Assembly: GCF_020819595.1 (NCBI RefSeq)
Contig: NZ_JAJHNP010000002.1
Span: 310,001 to 374,000, forward strand
Origin: Streptomyces barringtoniae
GTDB lineage: Bacteria > Actinomycetota > Actinomycetes > Streptomycetales > Streptomycetaceae
DNA: 64,000 nucleotides
Direction of reading: 5' to 3'
Of the stretch, positions 26,823 to 35,398 are shown piece by piece; position 1 is the stretch's first letter, and each line of letters begins with the position of its first letter. The position numbers and the translations under genes are program-made. Under the pieces are notes generated by a model. That model was not told where the DNA came from, made no database searches, and saw only the letters and a list, made by a program, of their open reading frames with translations.

Positions 26823-27211
26823 ATGCCCGGCCGGTAGCGCATCGGGTGGTCCTCCGGGACCTCGACCAGGGCGATGCGGTGGCCGTCCGGGTCGGCGACC
26901 CACATCTCGATCAGGCCCCACGGCTCCTTCACCGGCGGCCGGACGATGTCGACGCCCTTGGCCTCGAGCTCCTCGTGCGCGGCCGTCACGTCGTCGACCT
27001 GCAACCACAGCCGGACCGCGGGCGACGGCGGTGCCTCGGACCTCCCGGAGACCTCCAGGAAGCCGCCGCCGAGGAAGTAGACCGTGCCCCGCTCGGGCCC
27101 CGTACCGAACTCGCGGTAGACGGCCAGCCCCAGCCGCTCGCCGTAGAAGGTCCGGGAGCGCTCGGGGTCGGTGGGGGTGAGCAGGGTCCGGCTGCTGAGT
27201 ACGTGCACCAT
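26819..27211 (-). CDS. VOC-family protein (single glyoxalase-like domain)
   Basis: 130 residues forming one VOC module: LLTPTDPERSRTFYGERLGL at the N-terminus, FLGGGFLEVS, VRLWLQVDDVTAAHEELEAKG, and MWVADPDGHRIALVEVPEDH at the C-terminus, where the Glu is the usual metal ligand. Substrate unknown; could be a glyoxalase, dioxygenase or resistance protein. ATG 27211 is used. It is divergent from the acetyltransferase gene (71 bp apart). Confidence 0.85.
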   Translation of the reverse strand: MVHVLSSRTLLTPTDPERSRTFYGERLGLAVYREFGTGPERGTVYFLGGGFLEVSGRSEAPPSPAVRLWLQVDDVTAAHEELEAKGVDIVRPPVKEPWGLIEMWVADPDGHRIALVEVPEDHPMRYRPGI

Positions 27212-27281
27212 GCAGGCGGAGCCTAGTGGCAGGGTTACCCTCGACCCTGGCTCAGCCACGCCCGAGATCGGAGACCGTTCC

Positions 27282-27821
27282 ATGGAAAGCCCCGCCGCCG
27301 GCCTCACCTTCCGAGACGCCACCGACGCCGACGTCGACGCGCTGGTCGCGCTGATCGAGTCGGCCTACCGCGGGGACTCCAGCCGGGCCGGGTGGACCAC
27401 GGAGGCGGACATCCTGGAGGGCCGGCGGACGGATCCCGAGGGCGTGCTGGAGGTGATCAAGTCACCCGAGAGCAGGCTGCTGGCCGTGGAACAGGGCGGC
27501 CGGATCATCGCCTGCTGCCAGCTCGAACACCGCGGTGACCACGCCTACTTCGGCATGTTCGCGGTCAGCCCCACCCTGCAGGGCGCGGGCCTCGGCAAGA
27601 AGGTCATGGCGGAGGCCGAGCGTCAGGTCCGTGAGGCCTGGGGCGTCACCGAGATGCACATGACGGTGATCTCCGTACGGGACGACCTGATCGCCTGGTA
27701 CGAGCGCCGGGGCTACCGCCGTACGGGAAAGATGTCGCCCTTCCCGTACGGCGACGAGCGCTTCGGCATCCCGCAGCGCGGCGACCTGCAGTTCGAGCTG
27801 CTGGTGAAGAAGCTCGGGTGA
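27282..27821 (+). CDS. GNAT-family N-acetyltransferase
   Basis: 179 residues. The GNAT core is clear: LTFRDATDADVDALVALIES (strand 1-helix 1), FGMFAVSPTLQGAGLGKKVM with the acetyl-CoA loop Q/R-x-x-G-x-G/A as QGAGLG, and LIAWYERRGYRRTGKM, the conserved C-terminal tyrosine helix. The acceptor substrate is unknown. Its TGA lies 3 bases from the stop of the convergent glycerophosphodiesterase gene, so the two transcripts must terminate into each other. Confidence 0.9.
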   Translation: MESPAAGLTFRDATDADVDALVALIESAYRGDSSRAGWTTEADILEGRRTDPEGVLEVIKSPESRLLAVEQGGRIIACCQLEHRGDHAYFGMFAVSPTLQGAGLGKKVMAEAERQVREAWGVTEMHMTVISVRDDLIAWYERRGYRRTGKMSPFPYGDERFGIPQRGDLQFELLVKKLG

Positions 27822-27824
27822 CCG

Positions 27825-28508
27825 TCAGGCCGTGAAGCGCCCCGTGCGCTTGATCTGCGGGAAGTCGGTCGTCGCGCCGTCCAGTTCCAGCGCGCGGACC
27901 AGCCGCAGATGATCCTGGGTGTTGACGACCCAGCCGATGATCCGCAGTCCGGACCTGCGCGCGTGCTCGACGATCTCCAGGGTGAGCCGGCGGATGTTGA
28001 GGCTGACGGTCGCCGCGCCCACGGCGACCGCGCGCTCCACGATGTCCGTGCCGTAGCTGCCGCCGATCAGCGTCGTGCGCACGCCCGGCACCAGCCGGGC
28101 GATCTCGGCGACGGCGGCGTCGTGGAAGGAGGACACCTCCACCCGCCCGACCAGGTCGCGCTCGTGCATCACCGCTGCCAGGGCCCGGGCGGCCGCCACG
28201 TCCTTGATCTCGGCCTGGAGCGGTGTGCGCACCGCGTCCAGGACCTCCTCGAACACCGGCACCCGCTCCCCGCGGCCCGCGTCCAGGGAGCGCAGCTCGG
28301 CGAGGGTCTTGTCGGCGATCGCCCCGGTGCCGTCGGTCGTGCGGTCCACCTCGGCGTCGTGCATGACGACCAGGGCGCCGTCCTTGCTCAGGTGCAGATC
28401 GAGTTCGATCAGATCGAGGCCGGCGTCCTGCGCGGCGACGAAGGAACGAAGGGTGTTCTCGGGCTCGACACCCATGACCCCGCGGTGACCGATGGTAAGG
28501 AAGTTCAA
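27825..28508 (-). CDS. Glycerophosphodiester phosphodiesterase
   Basis: 227 residues. The active-site pattern of GDPD enzymes is complete: GHRGVMGVEPENT with the catalytic His and metal-binding Glu, DLIELDLHLSKDGALVVMHD with Glu/Asp metal ligands and the second His, then EIK in the middle of the barrel and GWVVNTQD near the C-terminus. It would hydrolyse glycerophosphodiesters (lipid head groups) to glycerol-3-phosphate and an alcohol. There is no signal peptide, so it acts in the cytoplasm. Confidence 0.93.
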   Translation of the reverse strand: MNFLTIGHRGVMGVEPENTLRSFVAAQDAGLDLIELDLHLSKDGALVVMHDAEVDRTTDGTGAIADKTLAELRSLDAGRGERVPVFEEVLDAVRTPLQAEIKDVAAARALAAVMHERDLVGRVEVSSFHDAAVAEIARLVPGVRTTLIGGSYGTDIVERAVAVGAATVSLNIRRLTLEIVEHARRSGLRIIGWVVNTQDHLRLVRALELDGATTDFPQIKRTGRFTA

Positions 28509-28830
28509 GGTTCGACTCCGTTCCGTCGACGGCGGCTCGGCGCGCGCGGAACGGGCGGACGCCGTCGTCCGCGCGGGCAGAGTCGCAGCCTAACGGCCAG
28601 GCCGCGCGATGAACCCGCACGTGCGTGAGGCATCCGGGTGCGCGGCGGGTCGCCGACTGGCCGGTATCCGACCCGGCGTCACCCTCTCGTGGGCGAGTCC
28701 CCGCGCCGTTGACGGCTCTGCGGCACACCGCGCGGATGCCCGATGCCCCCGGCGGAAGTGAGCGCCGTCACGGTTTACGGCAGGAAAAATGTCGGTGACC
28801 AAGCTGATGTGCAGAAAAATTTCCCGAGCT

Positions 28831-28856
28831 GCCTCTTGATGGCTGAAACGGGGTAT
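28831..28856 (+). promoter_or_regulatory. Stress-sigma-factor-like promoter before the DUF6421 operon
   Basis: GCCT (28831-28834), then 16 bases, then GGGTAT (28851-28856) fits the GNNT-N(14-16)-GGGTAY pattern of sigma-B/SigH-type promoters of Streptomyces. It would start RNA near 28863 and leave a 40-base leader with GTGGAGG ahead of ATG 28901. The rest of the 390-bp gap from 28509 shows no gene. Motif-based inference only. Confidence 0.45.
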
Positions 28857-28900
28857 GCATACGGTGTCCCTACGTGAGCTTCTCCCGTGGAGGATGGGAC

Positions 28901-30298
28901 ATGACGGAAATTCTTGTGCAGGCGGGTGCGGAGGGACATATTTCTTCGCTGACCAGGGTGGTTGAGCACCCGGCCTGGCCCGTGCTCAAGGATGCCGTGG
29001 AGCAGATCCGGCCATGGCAGTCCAAGGACGGATCGATCGACTTCGAGGCCGAGGGTGCCCCGGCCAGGGCGGACGCCGAGGCCGCCGTACGGCGTGTCGT
29101 GGACGCGGTCGAAGCGCTGTCCCCGCTTCTCCCGCACGACGAGGCCTACCACCAGGCCCTGGTGAAGGATCTGCACCGCTGGGCCGAGGGCGGCTTCGAG
29201 GTGCCGGACTTCCTGGACTCCCTGCTCGCCTTCCAGCCCGCCGCACAGCGCGCGGACGGCCTGCAGCACCTGGTCGTCTTCCCGATGTACACGCAGAACG
29301 GCAACCCGGACCGCAACCTGGAGGCGGTCGTGCTGCGCATGGTCTGGCCGGACTGGCTGGCCGAGCTGGAGCGCACGCGCTACGACAACCCGCTCTTCTG
29401 CGGCATCACGTTCGAGGACTTCACGTCCGGCTACGACACGAACTCGGCCGTCCTCTTCCCGGAGACCATCGCCGTCCGTGAGGCGCCGGAACGTTTCTCT
29501 TGGGGTGGCATCTTCTGCGACCGCGAGGCCGCGCGTTTCCGCCGGGTCACCGAGGCCGCCGTTGACATCCTGGGGCTTGAGCTGCCCGAGGACATCGCCG
29601 CGATGGTCCACGACCAGAAGCGCTGCGAAGAGGCCTTCGTGCTGTGGGACATGGTCCACGACCGCACCCACAGCCACGGCGACCTGCCGTTCGACCCGTT
29701 CATGATCAAGCAGCGCCAGCCGTTCTGGATGTACGGCCTGGAGGAGCTGCGCTGCGACCTCACCGCCTTCAAGGAGGCCGTGAAGCTCCAGGCGGACGGC
29801 GTCCCGCAGGCCCGTGACGTGCAGTACGCGGTGCTCTTCGACCGGATGTTCCGCTTCCCGCTCACCGGCGACCGCAACCGCAACTACGACGGCCTCGGCG
29901 GCCAGCTGCTCTTCGCCTACCTGCACAAGCACGACGTCCTCCGCTGGACCGACAACAAGCTCTCCATCGACTGGGAGCGCGCCCCGCAGGTCACCAACCA
30001 GCTGTGCGCCGAGATCGAGAAGCTGTACAAGGACGGCATCGACCGCCCGAAGCTGGTGCACTGGTTCGCGGGCTACGAGCTGGTCGCCACCTACCTCGCC
30101 CCGCACCCCGGCTCCAAGTGGGCCCAGGGCCCGGAGGCGCTGGACCTGACCCAGCCGCCGCGCAAGCTCGTGGACGACGTGCTTCCGGACGAGTTTCCGC
30201 TGAGCATGTTCTTTGAGGCCCTGTCCAAGAAGCTGAAGAATGTGATCGCCTCCACCAAGGGCATCACGGCGGACGGCGCCGAGCGGATCGCCGCGTGA
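28901..30298 (+). CDS. DUF6421 family protein
   Basis: 465 residues with GTGGAGG upstream of ATG. I recognise it as the actinobacterial DUF6421 family; no function is established. A conserved-looking histidine cluster, VHDRTHSHGDLPFDPF with His253, His257 and His259, could bind a metal, and there are long helical stretches. It is cytoplasmic (no signal, no membrane segment). The start of the SDR gene overlaps or closely follows its stop, and the aldolase gene overlaps the SDR stop, so the three proteins are probably made together and act in one pathway. Third-position codon use is strong, as expected for a well-expressed gene. Confidence 0.85.
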   Translation: MTEILVQAGAEGHISSLTRVVEHPAWPVLKDAVEQIRPWQSKDGSIDFEAEGAPARADAEAAVRRVVDAVEALSPLLPHDEAYHQALVKDLHRWAEGGFEVPDFLDSLLAFQPAAQRADGLQHLVVFPMYTQNGNPDRNLEAVVLRMVWPDWLAELERTRYDNPLFCGITFEDFTSGYDTNSAVLFPETIAVREAPERFSWGGIFCDREAARFRRVTEAAVDILGLELPEDIAAMVHDQKRCEEAFVLWDMVHDRTHSHGDLPFDPFMIKQRQPFWMYGLEELRCDLTAFKEAVKLQADGVPQARDVQYAVLFDRMFRFPLTGDRNRNYDGLGGQLLFAYLHKHDVLRWTDNKLSIDWERAPQVTNQLCAEIEKLYKDGIDRPKLVHWFAGYELVATYLAPHPGSKWAQGPEALDLTQPPRKLVDDVLPDEFPLSMFFEALSKKLKNVIASTKGITADGAERIAA

Positions 30299-30339
30299 GC
30301 GACCGCGTCAACGAGAACACTGCTTCAGAGGGGAAGAAC

Positions 30340-31089
30340 GTGGCGAACAACGGGTCTCTCAGCGGTGCGGTGATCGCGGTGGCCGGCGCGGGCGGACCCG
30401 CCGGACACGCGACGCTGGTCCGGCTCGCCGAGGCCGGCGCGGTCGTCGTCGGCGCCGACAACAACCCCGAGCGCCTGGCGGAGTCCGTGGACGCGGCCCG
30501 CTACGCGCGCGGCGGCGCCACGGTCACCGGCGAGACGGTCGACCTGCTCGACCTGGACTCGACCCGGGCCTGGGCCGACCGCATCGAGAAGGAGCACGGC
30601 CGGATCGACGGTCTGGTCCACCTGGTCGGCGGCTGGCGCGGCAGCGCGACCTTCGAGGAGACGAGCCTCGCGGACTGGGACCTGCTGGAGAAGCTGCTGA
30701 TCCGCACGGTGCAGCACACCTCCCTGGCCTTCTACGACGGCCTGCAGCGCAGCGACCGCGGCCGCTACCTGCTGATCAGCGCCGCCGGCGCGTCGAAGCC
30801 CACCGCGGGCAACGCGGCGTACTCCGCGTCCAAGGCCGCGGCCGAGGCGTGGACCCTGGCCATGGCCGACGGCTTCCGCAAGGCCGGGGGCGAGGCCGGA
30901 CCGCGCGCGGCGGCTACGATCCTGGTGGTGAAGGCGCTGGTGCACGACGCGATGCGCGCCGAACGCCCCAACGCGAAGTTCGCGGGTTTCACGGACGTCA
31001 AGGACCTCGCCGAGGCCATCGAGGGCGTCTGGAGCAAGCCCGCCGCGGAAGTGAACGGAAACCGTCTGTGGCTGACCGAGAAGCCGTGA
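30340..31089 (+). CDS. SDR-family NAD(P)-dependent oxidoreductase
   Basis: 249 residues from GTG 30340, which has AGAGGGG 6-9 bases upstream; an earlier GTG at 30295 overlaps the DUF6421 stop (GTGA) and would add 15 residues. Rossmann motif AVAGAGGPAGHATLVRL replaces the usual TGxxxGIG with AGAGGPAG, then HLVGGWRG, LLISAAGAS (catalytic Ser) and AYSASKAA, where Tyr-x-x-x-Lys is present (YSASK). The substrate is unknown. Its stop overlaps the aldolase start. Confidence 0.9.
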   Translation: MANNGSLSGAVIAVAGAGGPAGHATLVRLAEAGAVVVGADNNPERLAESVDAARYARGGATVTGETVDLLDLDSTRAWADRIEKEHGRIDGLVHLVGGWRGSATFEETSLADWDLLEKLLIRTVQHTSLAFYDGLQRSDRGRYLLISAAGASKPTAGNAAYSASKAAAEAWTLAMADGFRKAGGEAGPRAAATILVVKALVHDAMRAERPNAKFAGFTDVKDLAEAIEGVWSKPAAEVNGNRLWLTEKP

Positions 31090-32156
31090 ACCCTCCCAAG
31101 ACCGACGCGCGTCGCCATCACGACCCCGCGGTCCGCGGTTTCGCCAGTGACAACTACGCCGGGGCCCATCCGGAGGTGCTGGCCGCCCTGGCCCTCGCCA
31201 ACGGCGGCCACCAGGTGGCGTACGGCGAGGACGAGTACACCGAGAACCTCCAGCGGATCATCCGCAGCCACTTCGGGGCCACCGCGGAGGCCTTCCCGGT
31301 CTTCAACGGCACCGGCGCGAACGTGGTCGCGCTCCAGGCGGTCACCGACCGCTGGGGCGCGGTGATCTGCGCCGAGAGCGCCCACATCAACGTGGACGAG
31401 GGCGGCGCGCCCGAGCGCATGGGCGGCCTGAAGCTGCTCACCGTGCCCACGCCGGACGGCAAGCTCACGCCCGAGCTGATCGACCGGCAGGCCTGGGGCT
31501 GGGAGGACGAGCACCGCGCGATGCCGCAGGTCGTCTCGATCACCCAGAGCACGGAGCTCGGCACCCTCTACACGCCGGACGAGATCCGCGCGATCTGCGA
31601 GCACGCCCATGCACACGGCATGAAGGTGCACCTGGACGGCTCCCGGATAGCCAACGCGGCCGCCTCGCTGAACGTGCCCCTGCGGACGTTCACCAACGCG
31701 GTCGGCGTCGACATCCTCTCGCTGGGCGGGACCAAGAACGGCGCCGTCTTCGGCGAGGCGGTCGTGGTCCTCAACCAGGACGCGGTGCGGAAGATGAAGC
31801 ACCTGCGGAAGCTGTCGATGCAGCTGGCCTCCAAGATGCGCTTCGTGTCGGTGCAGCTGGAGGCGCTGCTGGCGAAGGACCTGTGGCTGCGCAACGCCCG
31901 GCACGCCAACGAGATGGCCCAGCGGCTCGCCGAGGGCGTGCGCGCGGTGCACGGCGTGGAGATCCTCTACCCGGTGCAGGCCAACGGCGTCTTCGCCAAG
32001 CTCCCGAACGACGTGTCCGAGCGTCTGCAGAAGCGCTTCCGCTTCTACTTCTGGGACGAGGCCGCCGGAGTGGTGCGCTGGATGTGCTCCTTCGACACCA
32101 CCGAGGAGGACGTGGACACCTTCGTGGCCGCGCTCAAGGAGGAGATGGCGCGCTAG
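31086..32156 (+). CDS. Threonine aldolase family PLP enzyme
   Basis: 356 residues from GTG 31086, overlapping the SDR stop. It shows the fold-type-I PLP signature of low-specificity threonine aldolases: FASDNYAGAHPEVLAAL, FNGTGANVVALQ, ESAHINVDEGG (His stacking on the cofactor), HLDGSRIANAAA and the Schiff-base lysine Lys217 in LSLGGTKNGAVF. It would cleave or form beta-hydroxy-alpha-amino acids with glycine. Its tight linkage with an SDR and a DUF6421 protein suggests an unusual beta-hydroxy amino acid, but that is inference. Confidence 0.92.
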   Translation: MNPPKTDARRHHDPAVRGFASDNYAGAHPEVLAALALANGGHQVAYGEDEYTENLQRIIRSHFGATAEAFPVFNGTGANVVALQAVTDRWGAVICAESAHINVDEGGAPERMGGLKLLTVPTPDGKLTPELIDRQAWGWEDEHRAMPQVVSITQSTELGTLYTPDEIRAICEHAHAHGMKVHLDGSRIANAAASLNVPLRTFTNAVGVDILSLGGTKNGAVFGEAVVVLNQDAVRKMKHLRKLSMQLASKMRFVSVQLEALLAKDLWLRNARHANEMAQRLAEGVRAVHGVEILYPVQANGVFAKLPNDVSERLQKRFRFYFWDEAAGVVRWMCSFDTTEEDVDTFVAALKEEMAR

Positions 32157-32193
32157 CCGTCTATGCATAGGTATGCGGTCACTCGAAAAGTCA

Positions 32194-32223
32194 TTGACTG
32201 GCGAGTGGCCGCATTCCTATGCT
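32194..32223 (+). promoter_or_regulatory. Promoter of the transglutaminase-like gene, possibly leaderless
   Basis: TTGACT (32194-32199) and TATGCT (32218-32223) are 18 bases apart. RNA would start at about 32230, at or next to ATG 32232, and no ribosome-binding site precedes that ATG. A small palindrome GCATA-GG-TATGC at 32165-32176 lies just upstream and could be an operator. Confidence 0.5.
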
Positions 32224-32231
32224 CTGCGGGC

Positions 32232-32822
32232 ATGGAGCTGATCCAGAACACGCCTGACCTGTCCGCCTACTTGGCTGCGGACGAGGTCGTCGACCATCAC
32301 CATCCCGTGGTCCGGGAGACGGCCGCAAGACTGGCCGCCGGGGCCGCCGACTCGTATGCCTATGCGCGGGCCGCCTATGAATTCGTCCGGGACACCATCC
32401 CGCACTCCCAGGACTCCGGCGACCTGCGCGTCACCTGGCGCGCCTCGGACGTGCTCGCTCTGGGCACCGGCATCTGCTACGCCAAAGCCCACGCCCTGGC
32501 CGCCCTGCTGCGCGCCGAGGACGTCCCGACGGCTCTCTGCTACCAGCGGCTGACCGACGACCAGGGCGGCCACGCCGTGCACGGACTGGTCGCCGTCCGC
32601 TTCCACGGCGCCTGGCACCGGCAGGACCCGCGCGGCAACAAACCCGGCGTGGACGCCCGGTTCTCCCTGGACGGGGAGCGGCTGGCCTGGATCCCCGACC
32701 CCGCGGCCGGTGAGCTGGACTATCCGGTCCTGTATGCCGAACCGCACCCGGTCGTCCTCGACGCCCTGAAGGCGGCCCCGGACCGGCCCTACCTGTGGAA
32801 GACGCTGCCCGACGCACTCTGA
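32232..32822 (+). CDS. Transglutaminase-like cysteine peptidase family protein
   Basis: 196 residues. The transglutaminase-like triad is present: Cys82 in ALGTGICYAKAHALAALLR, His in GGHAVHGLVAV about 37 residues on, and Asp in WHRQDPRGNK. The family includes proteases, amidases and transglutaminases; the substrate is unknown. There is no signal peptide, so it acts inside the cell. It follows the aldolase gene after 75 bases but appears to have its own promoter. Confidence 0.85.
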   Translation: MELIQNTPDLSAYLAADEVVDHHHPVVRETAARLAAGAADSYAYARAAYEFVRDTIPHSQDSGDLRVTWRASDVLALGTGICYAKAHALAALLRAEDVPTALCYQRLTDDQGGHAVHGLVAVRFHGAWHRQDPRGNKPGVDARFSLDGERLAWIPDPAAGELDYPVLYAEPHPVVLDALKAAPDRPYLWKTLPDAL

Positions 32823-32879
32823 GGGCAGGGGGCACCCCCGCCCGGCGCCGTCGCGATCGCACTCGCTAATCTCCCCGCC

Positions 32880-34094
32880 ATGAGCAACGGGGGAGCAGCA
32901 GAAGGCGACGTCAACGGCACGGAGCACGGTTCGGCGGACGACCACGGCGGCGCCGGCGTAGGTGGCCGGTTCGCTCGGCTGCGCAAGCACAAGGTGCTCG
33001 CCTCATCCGTGGCGGCGGCCCTCGCCGCGGGTGCCGTCGCGGTGCCGCTCGCGCTCGGCGTGTGGGACGACTCGTGCAAGGAACTGCCCGCCGCCACGCG
33101 CGCGTTGGCGAGGGACCCGGCGGCGGCGACCCGCACCCTCGACCCCCGGGACGACATGTCCCGCTACGACGCCGCGGCGGGACTCCTGCCCACCGGCAGG
33201 CTGTGCGGCGACGGCGGCCGGGTGCTGGGGCAGGTGGTGGACGCCGCCACCGGCTCCCCCGTCCCCGGCAAGCTGCACACCGCGGCCCAGTCCCGCGTCG
33301 TCCACGCGGTCAGTGCGATCTACCAGGACGCCGATGTTCCGTCCGGTGCCGAGCCCGGCGTGGCCCGCGTGCTCGCCGGTTACGTCGCCGACACCACCGC
33401 GTTCAGCTTCCTCGACCCCGATGCCGACACCCCGGCGGCCTCCGGCGCCGAGGCCGCCCCCGACCAGGCCGGCTGGTCCCGCTTCGGCCGGTTCCTCGCG
33501 CCCGGCGAGGCACACCCGCAGTTCGGCTTCGACCACACCGGCACGCTGACCGCCGACCCGGCACGGCTCTTCGAGAAAGTGGCCGGGGACCCGGAGGCGT
33601 TCGCGATCCTCTACGACGCCGAACGGGCCTACCTCGCCCACTACCTGGAGCGTCTCACCCCGCAGGGCACGGACCCGGACTACCACCCCGAGAAGGAGCC
33701 GGGGGAGGAGAAGACGCCCCTCACACACGGCCCCGACAGGGACCTCAACGACATGGCCAGACGCATCGGCGCCCTCATGTACGCCCGGGCGAACGGCGCC
33801 CGGGACGGCCGCATCGCCGACCTCGACTCCTTCGACGCGTCCGTGCGGCGGCACACGCGCGGCGCCTACCGGGCGGCCCCACGGCAGGTGACCGGCCGGC
33901 CCCCGATGAGCGGCATCGCCCGTCGGCCGGCGAGCGGGGCCGTGCCGGGCGATCTCATGGACGGGCGCCGTCAGATGTTCCTGACGGTGGACGCCTGGGC
34001 GAAGGCCCGCGGGGTGCCGGCCGCGCGGGTGTCGGTCATCCGGCAGGTCCTCGACGACGGGTACCTGGCGACGTACCGGTACGGGTCGATGTGA
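32880..34094 (+). CDS. Membrane-anchored extracytoplasmic protein of unknown function
   Basis: 404 residues. The first 33 are charged and cytoplasmic (FARLRKHK at the boundary); residues about 38-60 (LASSVAAALAAGAVAVPLALGV) form a signal anchor. The outer part has two early cysteines (DDSCKELP and GRLCGDGG) that could form a disulfide, and an acidic, Asp/Ala-rich body with no recognised domain. Third-position G/C is high throughout, so it is a real gene. The divergently oriented gene at 34119-35129 also encodes an anchored unknown protein with cysteines, and both may belong to a common cell-surface function. Confidence 0.7.
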   Translation: MSNGGAAEGDVNGTEHGSADDHGGAGVGGRFARLRKHKVLASSVAAALAAGAVAVPLALGVWDDSCKELPAATRALARDPAAATRTLDPRDDMSRYDAAAGLLPTGRLCGDGGRVLGQVVDAATGSPVPGKLHTAAQSRVVHAVSAIYQDADVPSGAEPGVARVLAGYVADTTAFSFLDPDADTPAASGAEAAPDQAGWSRFGRFLAPGEAHPQFGFDHTGTLTADPARLFEKVAGDPEAFAILYDAERAYLAHYLERLTPQGTDPDYHPEKEPGEEKTPLTHGPDRDLNDMARRIGALMYARANGARDGRIADLDSFDASVRRHTRGAYRAAPRQVTGRPPMSGIARRPASGAVPGDLMDGRRQMFLTVDAWAKARGVPAARVSVIRQVLDDGYLATYRYGSM

Positions 34095-34118
34095 CGGCGC
34101 CCGTGCCGGGAAGGGGCG

Positions 34119-35129
34119 TCACCCTGTCGTGCGCAGCCCCGTGCAGCCGCGCCGCTCTACCTGGTCCTCGGCGAAGGCCTTCAGCAGCCTGCGCTTCTCC
34201 GCCGTACCGATGCCAGGGATCCTGTGCTACGCGCTGACCGCGAAGTTGGCCGCCTCGCCGTCACAGCGGGCGGTCGCCGTCAGGGCGCTGCGCACCCCGC
34301 CGTCCGAGACCACTCGGTTGCTCCAGTCGCCGTACCAGGCGGAGAGGTACAGATACTCCTCCGAGTCCGGCGAAGCGGCCCTTTCCAGGTCGCACCGCAC
34401 GGCCGGTGCCGTGTCGTTCGTCAGCGGCTCCACCCGCCACTTGGCGGCCTGGGGGAGCCGTGCGCGAGCCACCCATCCGCAGCCGGTGGCCGCCGCCTCG
34501 GTGACCGGGACCGACTCCCGTCCCTTGTCGGGATCCGGCGGCGCCGCGTCGCCCTTGGGTACCGCCAGCGGCCTGGCGCCGCAACCCAGGTGCCGCGACG
34601 CGGAGTTGACGAGGGGTACGACCATCTCGTACACGGCGTGGCTCGTGCGGGCGGTGGCGTAGCCGATGTCGGCGCTCACCAGCATCCTGCGCGGTCTGCC
34701 CGCCGCGTCCTTGCCGAGACCCGGACAGCGCAGCAGGAACTGGAGGTCGCCGAACTTGTCGACGTAACCGGGCAGACCCTGCGGCATGGGGTGCATGGGC
34801 GAGAAGCCCTGCTCCGGGAAGTCGAAGAGGAACTGGGCGTCCTGGTCGTCCCGCCCGGTGTAGGCGGTCATCCGCACCACCAGCGTGGACGCGCCGTGTC
34901 CCTCGAAGCTCAGGCTGCACCCGTAGTCGCCCAGCCGGGGATGCGCCGACGCGTCAGCCTTGGTGAAGTGGCCGCCACCGGCCGCGAGTTGGTGCAGCGG
35001 TCCGGAGGGGAGCGCGCCGTCGCAGGCGGTGCGCACCAGCCACCAGTCCTTCACATAGGGCGCGCTGACCCAGCCGGCCAGAGCCAGCACGGCCGCAGCC
35101 GCCAACGTCACCTTCCACCAGCGCCGCAT
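34119..35129 (-). pseudogene. Membrane-anchored unknown protein interrupted by an in-frame TAG
   Basis: From ATG 35129 the frame runs 300 codons to a TAG at 34229-34227 (ending CDGEAANFAVSA). The same frame continues for another 35 codons with no stop (HRIPGIGTAEKRRLLKAF, then AEDQVERRGCTGLRTTG) to a TGA at 34121-34119, and 31 of those 35 codons end in G or C. The tail is cationic and amphipathic and ends RRGC, as many Streptomyces secreted proteins of this type do. The N-terminus (RRWWKVTLAAAAVLALAGW) is a signal anchor, and the outer part has several cysteines (TACDG, GCSLS, RCPG, LGCG, GCGW, RCDL). The simplest reading is a nonsense mutation truncating the protein by 35 residues. Confidence 0.7.
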
Positions 35130-35265
35130 CGTCGAGCCCCCGTACAGCGGTCGGCACACGAGAGCCTCCCGGCTCCCCCGTCACGATCGCGAACCCTATC
35201 GACAAGCGCCGCCGCCGCTGACTGCCGGGTATCCGTGAAAACGACGGCTCTGCAGTTCCCCGGGA

Positions 35266-35315
35266 GCGCGGGGCCGTGTCGGTTATGCGGCTCCGCCGCG
35301 CGGGCGCGCCCAGCC
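35266..35315. repeat. Dispersed hairpin repeat, copy A
   Basis: This 50-bp sequence, with the core TGCGGCTCCGCCGCG, recurs at 44655-44705 with few changes. The core GCGGC-TCC-GCCGC folds into a perfect short hairpin. It resembles, from memory, a palindromic intergenic sequence found many times in Streptomyces genomes. It sits in the gap between the interrupted gene and the acyltransferase gene. Confidence 0.65.
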
Positions 35316-35398
35316 CTCACCGGTGCGCGGCCGAACGATCCCCCTGAAGCCCCCAAGCCCCCACCCGGCCAAGGCGCTGCAGGTCATGGCACCGCAGG

